DNA of 20,173 bases from Planctomycetaceae bacterium (GTDB lineage: Bacteria > Planctomycetota > Phycisphaerae > Phycisphaerales > SM1A02). Location of the stretch: NCBI GenBank assembly GCA_002685335.1, contig NYWY01000007.1:1-20173 (forward strand), written 5' to 3'. The notes beneath the pieces were generated by a model, which saw nothing but the letters and a program-made list of their open reading frames with translations, made no database searches and was not told the DNA's origin. Of the stretch, positions 1 to 6,899 are shown piece by piece (the first letter of the stretch is position 1; the number at the start of each line of letters is the position of its first letter). The position numbers were made by a program, and so were the translations under genes.

Positions 1-960
1 GTTGGGTCCGTTTCCATTGGCGATGTAGCCGACGAAGTCCTGCACGGTCTCGAGGTAGGCGTCGTAGGTCGGTCCGTTGCCGTCGCGGGGGTCCGCGGCG
101 GTCGGGAAAACGTAGGACGAACCATCCCATCTCGGGACGCCGTCGTTGGTCGCAGGTCTGGTGCCGGGTTCGTCCCGGGTCGTGATCGGATTGAAGGACG
201 GCCGGATGAAGGATGAGCGATCCGCGACGAACACCAGGACCCGGTCCCGCCACCAGAGGTGTCCGGGGGGGGAGGCGTAGGGGAAGTACGGTCCCAGACG
301 TTCGCAGGAATTCGCTGGATTCTCGACGCCCAACGGGCCGCCGGCCCAGTACACGCCGACCGATGCGAGGGCCTGGCTGATGGCCAGGGTGCAGCCATCC
401 GCGTCGGCGGTCAGCGGGTTGAAGCACTCCGGATCCAGTCCGAGCTGGGTCGCCATGTACTCCCGCCCGTTGAGATGGGATGTGAACCACTGGTTCGTCT
501 CGCCGTCGAGGGGGTTCACCACGTATTCCTGAAGGAGGCCTCGTCCCAGGGGTCGATACGACTCCCAGTCCACGATGTCCGTGCTGTTGTACTGGTTGCT
601 GACGTTCTGGTCGAAGGTGATCATCAGGACCGGATCCTCGAGGATCACGTCCTTGACGTAGGGGACACCGGAGAAGTCCCGGGCCAGCGCTTCGAAACGA
701 ATCGGCTCGTCTGAGATCGAATCAAGAAATCGAAGTCGTTCCCAGGGCAGCTCCGACGGGGGAGTCTTCATCATCTTCGGCGCGCCGACGAACTGATCAC
801 CGATGCGTCGCCGAGTGGAATCATCCCATCGCTGCACCCAGTCCGGATTGGTGATGCTCACATCGGTGACCGGATCGCACTCGGCGTCCTGGGCGAAACC
901 GAGGGTGGTCGGCAGGATCACCGACAGAATCGCGGTCATGAACATGGTTCTGCTCGGCAT
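1..960 (-). CDS. Unrecognised secreted protein, N-terminal 320 residues (cut by window edge)
   Basis: The frame is open from an ATG at 958-960 to the left edge, so the C-terminus is missing. The start is supported by a GGAG (complement of 969-972) eight bases upstream. Residues 1-23 form a signal peptide with a short hydrophobic core and an A-Q-D cleavage-like end, so the product is probably periplasmic or secreted. The mature part is rich in Asp, Pro, Trp and Tyr, with scattered Cys, which fits an extracellular fold. I see no catalytic motif and do not recognise the family. Possible landmarks are WERLRFLD (residues about 73-80), FDQNVSNQYNSTD and a GHLWWRDR stretch. A short G-N-G-P motif occurs twice near the cut end. 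The gene lies 130 bp downstream of gyrB on the same strand, with its own ribosome site, and may be transcribed separately. Codon use matches its neighbours. It is a real gene with unknown function. Confidence 0.85.
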   Translation of the reverse strand, partial: MPSRTMFMTAILSVILPTTLGFAQDAECDPVTDVSITNPDWVQRWDDSTRRRIGDQFVGAPKMMKTPPSELPWERLRFLDSISDEPIRFEALARDFSGVPYVKDVILEDPVLMITFDQNVSNQYNSTDIVDWESYRPLGRGLLQEYVVNPLDGETNQWFTSHLNGREYMATQLGLDPECFNPLTADADGCTLAISQALASVGVYWAGGPLGVENPANSCERLGPYFPYASPPGHLWWRDRVLVFVADRSSFIRPSFNPITTRDEPGTRPATNDGVPRWDGSSYVFPTAADPRDGNGPTYDAYLETVQDFVGYIANGNGPN

Positions 961-1025
961 CGTTCGATCTCCATTCGAATTGGTGATTGGCCATCAGGCC
1001 CTCAAGGAAAGAATCACACGAAAAT

Positions 1026-1065
1026 GCGGGGAATCAAGGCCGGCTCGTTCGTATGGCGGGGAATC
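1026..1065. repeat. Two direct copies of GCGGGGAATC, 30 bp apart, between gyrB and the secreted-protein gene
   Basis: The decamer GCGGGGAATC occurs at 1026-1035 and again at 1056-1065. Similarity extends on both sides (ATG before each copy, an AGCCG/GGCCG-like tail after), so the repeat unit is about 20 bp. The 30-bp period is close to three helical turns. The pair lies in the 130-bp gap (961-1090) after the gyrB stop and 66-105 bp upstream of the next minus-strand start, where an operator could sit. I see no convincing -10/-35 pair or U-tract terminator in the gap. A regulatory role is a guess from position and phasing. Confidence 0.4.
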
Positions 1066-1090
1066 TCAGCCGAGACCGGAAATCATCACG

Positions 1091-3646
1091 TCAAACGTCG
1101 AGATTTCGAACTTCGAGGGCGTGTTCCTCGATGTACTTGCGGCGGGCTTCGACGTTCTCGCCCATCAGCGTGGAGAACAGGGAATCGGCTTCGCTCGCGG
1201 CGTCCCAGGTCACCCGAAGCAGGGTCCGCTGTTCGGGATCCATGGTGGTCTCCCAGAGTTGGAGGGCTTCCATTTCACCCAGGCCCTTGAACCGCTTGAC
1301 CTCGATTCCTCGTCGACCCACATCCTGCATCGTTCGGACGATGTCGGGGATGTTGGCGGCTTCGACCAGTTCTTCGCCCTCTTTCTTCGGGTTGGACACC
1401 AGCCACCCGTAGCGGGTGGGGAGTCGTTCGCCGGTGACCGCTTCCTCCTGGATCAGGGCCCAGTCGTCGATGGACACGCCGCACTGGTCGAGATCGATGA
1501 TGACTCGATCGATCTCGCGATTCTCATGAAGCTCCCGCAGGGTCGCGATGCGATCGAGTGCGACCTCGACCTTCTCCACGCCTTCTTCGGCCTCCACGGG
1601 CGTGTCGACCACGAGATCGTTCGCGCCGATGAACGCGAGCGCATCGCTTTCCGACCAGAACAGCTTCTCTTCGGTGCCCCATCGCAGATGGTAGGTCGGA
1701 AGGCGGTCGTCACCCTCGGGATCACCTCGCCTCAATTCGAGCAGGTCGGTGAAGACCAGACCGCGTCGTTGCGAGACCGTCACCAGTTCATCAAGGCGTT
1801 CGAGGCGCCGGAGCATCCGCCGGGCATCGTCGCCTTCGACCCTCGATGCGACGGAGCCGTCGTCGTTCCGCACCGCGAACACCGCGTGTCGCAGGGCGAA
1901 CTCGGTGAGCATGTCGTTCATGCGGCGATCATTGAGCACGTAGCTCGACTGCTTGCCGCGAAGCAACTGGTAGAGGGGGGGCTGGGCGATGAAGATGTGG
2001 CCGCGTCGGATCAGGTCCGGCATCTGACGGAAGAAGAACGTGAGCAGCAGCGTTCGGATGTGGGATCCGTCCACATCGGCGTCGGTCATGATGACCACTC
2101 GGCCGTAACGAAGCTTGCTGGAGTCGAAGTCCTCGCCGATGCCGCATTGAAGAGCCTGGATGAGGGTCCGGATCTCCTCGAAGCCGAGGACCTTGTCGAG
2201 TCGCGCCTTCTCCACGTTCAGCAGCTTGCCTCGCAACGGGAGGATCGCCTGCGTGACGTGGTCGCGACCACCTTTCGCGCTTCCGCCGGCCGAATCACCT
2301 TCGACAATGAAGATTTCGGTACTTGCGACATCCTTGCTCGAACAGTCGGAGAGCTTGTGCGGCATGCCGCCGGAATCGAGGGCGCCCTTGCGCTTGATCA
2401 GATCCCTCGCCTTGCGGGCGGCTTCCCGAGCCTGGGCCGCGAGGACCGCTTTCTGCGCGATCTGCTTCGCTTCGGCGGGGTGTTGATCCAGCCAGGATCC
2501 CAGGCCTTCGGTGATGAGCTGGCTGACGAAGGCTTCCGCCTCCTGGTTCAGCAGCTTCTCCTTGGTCTGGTTGTTGAACTGCGGGTCCGCGATCTTCACG
2601 CTCACGATCGCGGTGAGTCCTTCGCGAAGATCGTCGCCGCTGGGAACGAGATCCTTGAGCAGGTTGTTTCGCTTCGCGTACCCGTTGATCGTGCGGGTGA
2701 GTGCGGTCTTGAAACCCGAGACATGGGTGCCGCCGTCCGGATTGAAGATGTTGTTTCCGAACGCGAGCAGGTTCTCACTGGTCGAGTCGGTGTACTGCAT
2801 CGCGATTTCGGCTCTGATCTGCTGGTCTTCGTCGCCACCGTCGAGGTAGATGAGCGGGCTGTCCACCCGCTTGGCCGAATTCAGGTGCGTGACGTACGCG
2901 ATCAGGCCCTTCTCGTCGTGGTAGGTCTCCTCCCGGATCCTGCCGGACGAGTCGACCCGCTCGTCGATGAGTCGGATGGTGACGCCGGAGTTGAGGTAGG
3001 CCAGTTCACGCAGTCGATGCTGCAGCGTCTCGAAGCGGAAGTCCGTCTCCGGGAAGATGTCCGCGTCCGGCTTGAAGGAGATCCGGGTTCCATTCCGTCC
3101 CTCCGGAACATCGACCAGGCCCGACTGGTCCGTGTCGGAGAGCGGTTCCGAGACCTCGCCGCGGTTGAAGAGGATCGACTTCACGCCGCCATCCTTCACC
3201 ACCTCGACCCGGGTCCATTCCGACAATGCGTTCACGCATTTCACGCCCACACCGTGCAGGCCTCCGGAGACCTTGTACGCGTTGTCGCCGAACTTCCCCC
3301 CCGCGTGGAGCTGGGTGAGGATCACTTCGACCGCGGGACGGCCGTCGATCAACGGGTTCTCATGCTTCATCGGCCCGGTCGGCATTCCCCGTCCGTCGTC
3401 GGTCACGGTGCACGACCCGTCCACTCCGAGCCGCACGATGACTCTCGTGGCGTAGCCGGCCATGGCCTCGTCGATCGCGTTGTCCACGCATTCGTAGACG
3501 AGGTGGTGGAGGGCGTTGAGTCCCGTACCCCCCACGTACATGCCGGGTCGCTTTCGAACCGCCTCGAGGCCTTCGAGAACCTGGATCGAATCGCTCGTGT
3601 AGTCGTCCCCTTCCGGGGGCGTTGCGGAGTCCGTCTGTTCGGTCAT
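1091..3646 (-). CDS. gyrB: DNA gyrase subunit B (type IIA topoisomerase, ATPase subunit)
   Basis: GyrB hydrolyses ATP to drive negative supercoiling by the GyrA2B2 complex. The 851-residue reading starts at M of MTEQTDS. The GHKL ATPase domain shows ECVDNAIDEA with catalytic Glu52, DDGRGMP near 83-89, and KVSGGLHGVG with Lys125. The transducer domain carries the QTK loop (360-362). The Toprim domain has VEGDSAGGSAK (Glu449) and TDADVDGSHI (Asp522/524/526), and the tail ends with KGLGEM..LQLWETTMDP. About 190 residues inserted between PLYQL (about 558) and the C-terminal motif resemble the long insert of E. coli-type GyrB rather than the short Gram-positive form. An ATG 33 bp further upstream (3679) is in frame, but its codons (ACA, GCT, GAA) look unlike the gene, and neither start has a clear Shine-Dalgarno site. 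ParE is the alternative name; with no parC/gyrA nearby I prefer GyrB. Confidence 0.96.
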   Translation of the reverse strand: MTEQTDSATPPEGDDYTSDSIQVLEGLEAVRKRPGMYVGGTGLNALHHLVYECVDNAIDEAMAGYATRVIVRLGVDGSCTVTDDGRGMPTGPMKHENPLIDGRPAVEVILTQLHAGGKFGDNAYKVSGGLHGVGVKCVNALSEWTRVEVVKDGGVKSILFNRGEVSEPLSDTDQSGLVDVPEGRNGTRISFKPDADIFPETDFRFETLQHRLRELAYLNSGVTIRLIDERVDSSGRIREETYHDEKGLIAYVTHLNSAKRVDSPLIYLDGGDEDQQIRAEIAMQYTDSTSENLLAFGNNIFNPDGGTHVSGFKTALTRTINGYAKRNNLLKDLVPSGDDLREGLTAIVSVKIADPQFNNQTKEKLLNQEAEAFVSQLITEGLGSWLDQHPAEAKQIAQKAVLAAQAREAARKARDLIKRKGALDSGGMPHKLSDCSSKDVASTEIFIVEGDSAGGSAKGGRDHVTQAILPLRGKLLNVEKARLDKVLGFEEIRTLIQALQCGIGEDFDSSKLRYGRVVIMTDADVDGSHIRTLLLTFFFRQMPDLIRRGHIFIAQPPLYQLLRGKQSSYVLNDRRMNDMLTEFALRHAVFAVRNDDGSVASRVEGDDARRMLRRLERLDELVTVSQRRGLVFTDLLELRRGDPEGDDRLPTYHLRWGTEEKLFWSESDALAFIGANDLVVDTPVEAEEGVEKVEVALDRIATLRELHENREIDRVIIDLDQCGVSIDDWALIQEEAVTGERLPTRYGWLVSNPKKEGEELVEAANIPDIVRTMQDVGRRGIEVKRFKGLGEMEALQLWETTMDPEQRTLLRVTWDAASEADSLFSTLMGENVEARRKYIEEHALEVRNLDV

Positions 3647-3736
3647 CGTGAGTGTTTCAGCGAGGCTGCGCCGCTCCATGGGAGAGGCCGGGACAGCGGA
3701 ATCGTGGTCTCGACCTTCGATCCGCCGGAGCCTCGA

Positions 3737-3742
3737 ATTCTA
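3737..3742 (-). promoter_or_regulatory. Possible -10 element (TAGAAT) for gyrB
   Basis: Read on the minus strand, the hexamer TAGAAT lies about 90 bp before the chosen gyrB start. It is the best -10 match in the upstream region. No -35 match to TTGACA is seen at 16-18 bp, so the call is weak. Transcription from here would leave a leader of roughly 50-85 nt, depending on which gyrB start is used. Confidence 0.3.
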
Positions 3743-3921
3743 GCGGAAACCGAGGTTTGCCGAGGGAAATGATCCGGTCCCGGGCGCCTTCTCCACCGAC
3801 CCGGCCTGGAGAACGTCGTCTCTCGATTTCCACGAGCGTTTCGGAGGGGGGGTGGTTTGGTTCGGTTCTGGACGGACCGTGACCGGCCCCGACGGCTTTT
3901 CGGGCTTCTCACCCCGCCATC

Positions 3922-3940
3922 AAGGCCCTGGAACGGCCTT
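3922..3940. repeat. Inverted repeat AAGGCC / GGCCTT with 7-nt loop
   Basis: A perfect 6-bp stem (3922-3927 with 3935-3940) encloses CTGGAAC. It lies in the gyrB/amidase divergent region, 34 bp before a larger palindrome. No T-run follows on either strand, so it is not a typical terminator. Role unknown. Confidence 0.35.
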
Positions 3941-3973
3941 TGGACGCCGGATTCGAAATTCGGATCACTTGGA

Positions 3974-3987
3974 TCAGCCGCGGCTGA
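3974..3987. promoter_or_regulatory. 14-bp perfect palindrome TCAGCCGCGGCTGA, possible operator
   Basis: The 14 bases read the same on both strands. With no spacer it looks more like a dimeric regulator site than an RNA hairpin. It lies midway between the divergent gyrB and amidase genes, just after a GGATCA direct pair (3962-3967 and 3971-3976). A perfect 14-mer palindrome is expected about once in a 20-kb window by chance, so its position in an intergenic region is the only support. Confidence 0.3.
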
Positions 3988-4047
3988 CGCCGTCTCCCCG
4001 CCTGTGATCCTCGTCGTTGCGAGGGCGTCGGCGCTGGATGGGTGAAA

Positions 4048-4067
4048 CGGGGCCGCCTCCGGCCCCG
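4048..4067. repeat. Strong GC hairpin, 8-bp perfect stem and 4-nt loop
   Basis: CGGGGCCG (4048-4055) pairs with CGGCCCCG (4060-4067) around CCTC. On the minus strand the stem is followed by GTTTCAC, a short T-run, so it could act as a weak terminator against leftward transcription. On the plus strand no U-tract follows. It sits about 120 bp before the amidase -10 candidate. Confidence 0.4.
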
Positions 4068-4183
4068 CAGGATGCGGATCGATCCCGATGATCCCGGGCG
4101 ATCGGATGGAGACTCGGGCAGGTGGACGAACCCGGAGGTCCTGGCGAGCGAACGGTTGGAGCCGGACTCCGACCGGGGGGTTC

Positions 4184-4189
4184 TATACT
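4184..4189 (+). promoter_or_regulatory. Possible -10 element (TATACT) for the amidase gene
   Basis: TATACT is a near-consensus -10 box in otherwise GC-rich DNA. It places a transcription start near 4196, about 66 nt before the chosen ATG at 4262. The frame is also open upstream to an ATG at 4088, but that start would lie before this promoter, which favours the inner start. A TTGGAG at 4156-4161 is a poor, too-distant (22 bp) -35 candidate. Confidence 0.4.
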
Positions 4190-4261
4190 GGAGAAGATCC
4201 GGTCTCGGGGTCGATCTTTCGAGGACCGAGACGTGTCCGACGACGGTGTCGGTCGATCACC

Positions 4262-5107
4262 ATGCGGATGGACAAGGACGATGCCGTGCCTCATTCCGAG
4301 CAGCAACCCAGACCCGGAAACACCGGACCCCACTCGTCTTCGGGCATCGAGGACGCCGGCCCCGGTGACGCCTTGGACGGAGGGCGACCCCTCCGGCTCC
4401 ACCGGCGAGACGTTCTGGGATCGACACTCCGGGCCCTCGCGCTCGGCGGAATCGCTTCGGCCGGCCTGATCGGCTGCGCCGGCACGGCTCGACGAGCCGG
4501 CCGCCTGCCGGATCCGGATCTTCCGACCGTCGGTCCGACTGGTGGCCGCACGTCGTTGGCTTTCGAGCCTGCGGTGGAGACGGCCTCAGGGAGTTCGGGC
4601 ACGATCGTTCGGGCTCGTTGGGCGAAGTCGGGACCGAATCATGGGGGCATGAATCCCCAGGCCCGGCTTCAATACATCACCATCCACCATGACGGACTTC
4701 CCACCCCGTTGGCCTCGACCGGCGAACTTGAATCCGCGAATCGGCTGGAATCGATCCGAGCCGCCCACCGGAAGCGTGGCTGGGCGGACATCGGCTATCA
4801 CTACGCCGTCGACCGCAGCGGTCGGATCTGGGACTGTCGCTCCCTGAGGTACGAAGGCGCCCACGTCAAGGGACACAACCCCGGCAACATCGGCATCCTG
4901 GTGATGGGCAACTTCGACAAGGAAAAGCCGTCGAAGCAACAGTTGAGAAGCCTGTGCACCCAGGTCAACGCGCTGTGCCTCACCTACGGCATCCGCAAGG
5001 GCCGGGTGCGAACCCACCGCGAGTGGGCATCCGCCGCGACCGCCTGCCCCGGGCGACATCTTCAGCCGAGAGTCACCGAGCTGAGGGCTCGCGGCTTCCG
5101 GGCCTGA
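4262..5107 (+). CDS. N-acetylmuramoyl-L-alanine amidase (Amidase_2/PGRP fold), Tat-type lipoprotein
   Basis: This zinc amidase should cleave the bond between N-acetylmuramic acid and L-Ala in peptidoglycan, from an envelope location. In the 281-residue reading, RRDVLG (48-53) followed by a hydrophobic stretch and LIGC (Cys72) forms a twin-arginine signal ending in a lipobox. The catalytic domain runs from about 136 to the end. It has ITIHHDG (zinc His142), GWADIGYHYAVDRSGRIW (173-190), a PGNIGILVMGNFD strand (207-219), and THREW...TACPGR giving zinc His252 and Cys262. The linker at 73-130 is Pro/Gly-rich. The start at 4262 was chosen because the upstream extension to 4088 is Arg/Gly-rich and precedes the TATACT box; no clear ribosome site marks either. 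The n-region before the twin arginines is unusually long (47 residues). The gene is monocistronic and convergent with the small membrane gene at 5140. Confidence 0.92.
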   Translation: MRMDKDDAVPHSEQQPRPGNTGPHSSSGIEDAGPGDALDGGRPLRLHRRDVLGSTLRALALGGIASAGLIGCAGTARRAGRLPDPDLPTVGPTGGRTSLAFEPAVETASGSSGTIVRARWAKSGPNHGGMNPQARLQYITIHHDGLPTPLASTGELESANRLESIRAAHRKRGWADIGYHYAVDRSGRIWDCRSLRYEGAHVKGHNPGNIGILVMGNFDKEKPSKQQLRSLCTQVNALCLTYGIRKGRVRTHREWASAATACPGRHLQPRVTELRARGFRA

Positions 5108-5139
5108 TCTTCCGAAAACCGACTCCCCGACCTCTTCGG

Positions 5140-5319
5140 TCAGTCCTCGACCGAGGACTCCTCGGGAACCCGCTCGCCTCGGCCGAGCGCGGCCCGCCGA
5201 TCGTCGGCATCCAGTCGTGATTGCAGGACCTCGTCGCCGTCTTCGTGACGATTGATCACCTTCCAGACGATCCAGCCCACGAGGATCATCGAAGCGGTCA
5301 TGGCAAGCATCTGGATCAT
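5140..5319 (-). CDS. 59-residue single-pass membrane protein, coupled to xylB
   Basis: The ATG at 5317-5319 overlaps the xylulokinase stop as ATGA. It is preceded by a perfect GGAGG seven bases upstream, so translation of this short frame is well supported. The N-terminal 22-23 residues (MIQMLAMTAS...WIVWKV) form one hydrophobic helix. The remaining 36 residues are very polar, with many Asp/Glu/Arg (DGDEVLQSRLDADDRR), and end in an acidic tail. The likely arrangement is a membrane anchor with a cytoplasmic charged tail. I do not recognise a family; the shape recalls small accessory subunits such as CcoQ or CcmD, but there is no sequence reason to choose them. It is the last gene before the convergent amidase. 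A role tied to xylulose use is not implied by the overlap alone. Confidence 0.72.
   Translation of the reverse strand: MIQMLAMTASMILVGWIVWKVINRHEDGDEVLQSRLDADDRRAALGRGERVPEESSVED
5142..5159. terminator. Inverted repeat at the convergent gene ends, possible bidirectional terminator
   Basis: AGTCCTC (5142-5148) and GAGGACT (5153-5159) form a 7-bp stem with a GACC tetraloop. It overlaps the last codons of the small membrane gene, 35 bp past the amidase stop, where transcripts from both strands must end. A GTTTTC on the minus-strand side (5113-5118) is the only U-rich tract nearby. Terminator function is a weak inference. Confidence 0.35.
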
Positions 5320-6836
5320 CGGTCGGCCTCCGGGTTCTCGGCGATCGCGGGGAAGATCCCCTTCAAGGCAGGATAGAGCCGTTGGTAGACCCGGTGGCGG
5401 TCTTCGAGGAGTCGGGCGTCCGGGCCCGGTTCGATCCGCTCGGTCTCGTGGATCCACGCGTCGCACGCGGTGGGAACATCCTTGAATCGTCCGATGCCCG
5501 TCGCGGCGAGGATCACGGCTCCGAAGGCGGTTCCTTCCGTGGTGGTGGTGGTCGCCACCGGAGCACGGAAGAGATCCGCGCAAGTCTGTTTCCAGAGCGG
5601 ACTCTTCATTCCACCGCCTGAAAGTCGGACGACCTCGGCTTGCAGGCCGGTATCACGGACCAGATCGAGGCAGTCCGCCAGTCCGTGGGTGACCCCTTCG
5701 AAGACCGAACGCGCGAGGTGTCGGCGATCGTGGCGTCGATCGAGTCCGATGAAGGCGCCGCGAGCGTTCACGTCGGAGTGAGGGGTTCGTTCGCCCGACA
5801 GATAGGGAAGGAAGAGCAGGCCGTCGGCCCCGGGGGGGGCGGATTTCGCCAGGGCTTCGATCTCCTGGAAGGCCTCCGTCCCGTCGCCGAGTTCCGGCAT
5901 GAAGGCCGCGCGGAACCAGTCGAGGCTGCCCGCACCGGAAAGCATGACGCCCATGAGATGCCAGCAGTCCGGAACCGCGGCGCAGAAGGCGTGCAGTGTT
6001 CCGTCGGGGGTGAAGCGCCATTCATCGCTCGGTGCGAAGGTGACCCCGCTGGTGCCGAGGGCGGCGCCGATGGTGCCTTCCCGGACGAGGCCCGTCCCCA
6101 CGGCACTGGCCGCCTGATCTCCCGCCCCGGCGACGATCGGGGTCCCGGCCGGAAGTCCGGTCGCGTCCGAGGCCTCCGCGTTCACGGTCGCGACCACGGT
6201 CGGACTTTCCGCCGCATCGGGCCACCAGGATCTCGGAAGATCCAGTTCGGCGAGGAGTTCCTCGGACCATCGACGACGGCGACAGTCGAAGACCGCGGTG
6301 CCACTGGCATCCGAGACGTCCGTCGCCACGGCCCCGGAAAGTCGCCAGCGAACCCAGTCCTTGGGAAGCAGCACGGTGGCGATTCGTTCGAAGGCGGCGG
6401 GCTCGTGCTCCCGCATCCAGAGGAGCTTGGGAGCGGTGAAACCGGGGAGCATCCGGTTTCCGGTCAAGGCCACCAGACGTTCGAGACCCAGGCGATGTTC
6501 GACTTCGTGACACTGCGGCTCGCAACGTCCATCGTTCCAGAGCATCGAGGGCCGGATCGGCGTCATCGAGCGATCGAGGGCCACCAGCCCGTGCATCTGC
6601 CCGGTGAGCCCGATGCCATCGATGGTGCGGGGCGAGATCCCGGCGTCGTTGCAGGCGAGAGAAATCGCCGACACGGTGCTGTCCCACCAGTCATCGGGGG
6701 GCTGCTCGCTCCAACCCCCGCGGGGGATCAGCGGCTCATGGTGTCCGGTACCGGTCCCGAGGATCCCGCCGTCGTCTCCGACCACGATCGCCTTGGTTCC
6801 ACTGGTGCCGACGTCGATCCCGAGCAGGTTGGCCAT
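5316..6836 (-). CDS. xylB: Xylulokinase (FGGY carbohydrate kinase)
   Basis: It should phosphorylate D-xylulose with ATP to D-xylulose 5-phosphate, feeding the pentose phosphate pathway. At 506 residues it has the usual FGGY size. The N-terminal ASKHA domain opens with LLGIDVGTSGTKA (4-16, phosphate 1 motif). GLTGQMHG (77-83) is a xylulokinase hallmark, as is the WNDGR loop near 100. The catalytic base is Asp240 in AGAGDQAASAVGTG, matching Asp233 of E. coli XylB. GTSGVTF and LSGGGMKSPLWKQ supply the ATP-site motifs of the C-terminal domain. No strong Shine-Dalgarno site precedes the ATG. A large stem-loop at 6850-6885 separates it from the upstream operon. No xylose isomerase or transporter is in the window, so the rest of the pathway must lie elsewhere. 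Other FGGY sugars are possible, but the GQMHG motif favours xylulose. Confidence 0.93.
   Translation of the reverse strand: MANLLGIDVGTSGTKAIVVGDDGGILGTGTGHHEPLIPRGGWSEQPPDDWWDSTVSAISLACNDAGISPRTIDGIGLTGQMHGLVALDRSMTPIRPSMLWNDGRCEPQCHEVEHRLGLERLVALTGNRMLPGFTAPKLLWMREHEPAAFERIATVLLPKDWVRWRLSGAVATDVSDASGTAVFDCRRRRWSEELLAELDLPRSWWPDAAESPTVVATVNAEASDATGLPAGTPIVAGAGDQAASAVGTGLVREGTIGAALGTSGVTFAPSDEWRFTPDGTLHAFCAAVPDCWHLMGVMLSGAGSLDWFRAAFMPELGDGTEAFQEIEALAKSAPPGADGLLFLPYLSGERTPHSDVNARGAFIGLDRRHDRRHLARSVFEGVTHGLADCLDLVRDTGLQAEVVRLSGGGMKSPLWKQTCADLFRAPVATTTTTEGTAFGAVILAATGIGRFKDVPTACDAWIHETERIEPGPDARLLEDRHRVYQRLYPALKGIFPAIAENPEADR
5327..5331 (-). promoter_or_regulatory. Ribosome binding site GGAGG inside the end of xylB
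   Basis: On the minus strand GGAGG ends seven bases before the ATG of the 59-residue gene and lies within the last codons of xylulokinase. It is the main reason to accept the short gene, and with the ATGA overlap it indicates translational coupling. Confidence 0.7.
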
Positions 6837-6849
6837 GCGTCGGAGACTA

Positions 6850-6885
6850 CCCCGGGCGAGGGCGGAGGATCGCCTTCGCCCGGGG
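6850..6885 (-). terminator. Long stem-loop after the exporter operon (terminator or RNA-stabilising hairpin)
   Basis: A 15-bp stem (6850-6864 with 6871-6885, arms of the form CCCCGGGCGA..GCG) pairs fully if one G-U wobble is allowed, around a 6-nt loop. It starts 14 bp after the stop of the His-rich lipoprotein and ends 13 bp before xylB. No U-tract follows on the minus strand (GTAGTCTCC), so it may be a U-less terminator, or a 3'-end stabiliser that tunes read-through into xylB. This is the strongest hairpin I found in the window. Confidence 0.6.
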
Positions 6886-6899
6886 TGCTCGTTCGTCGA

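Larger units (their letters stand above)
3680..4183. other. Gene-free divergent region between gyrB and the amidase gene
   Basis: About 500 bp upstream of gyrB (minus) and the amidase (plus) hold no open frame with convincing coding character. The short frames here are Arg/Pro-rich translations of GC-rich DNA. The region does hold several inverted repeats, listed separately: 3922-3940, 3974-3987 and 4048-4067. Both promoters must lie in or at the edges of it. A small RNA cannot be excluded, but nothing directly shows one. Confidence 0.6.

Noticed and set aside
803..3772. 989-codon open frame on the plus strand, antisense to gyrB
   Set aside because: It is a shadow of the GC-rich gyrB gene. 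The minus strand encodes an intact, motif-complete GyrB, and the antisense product has no recognisable domain.
4088..4261. 58-codon N-terminal extension of the amidase
   Set aside because: Arg/Gly-rich, lies upstream of the TATACT box, and would bury the Tat signal far inside the protein.
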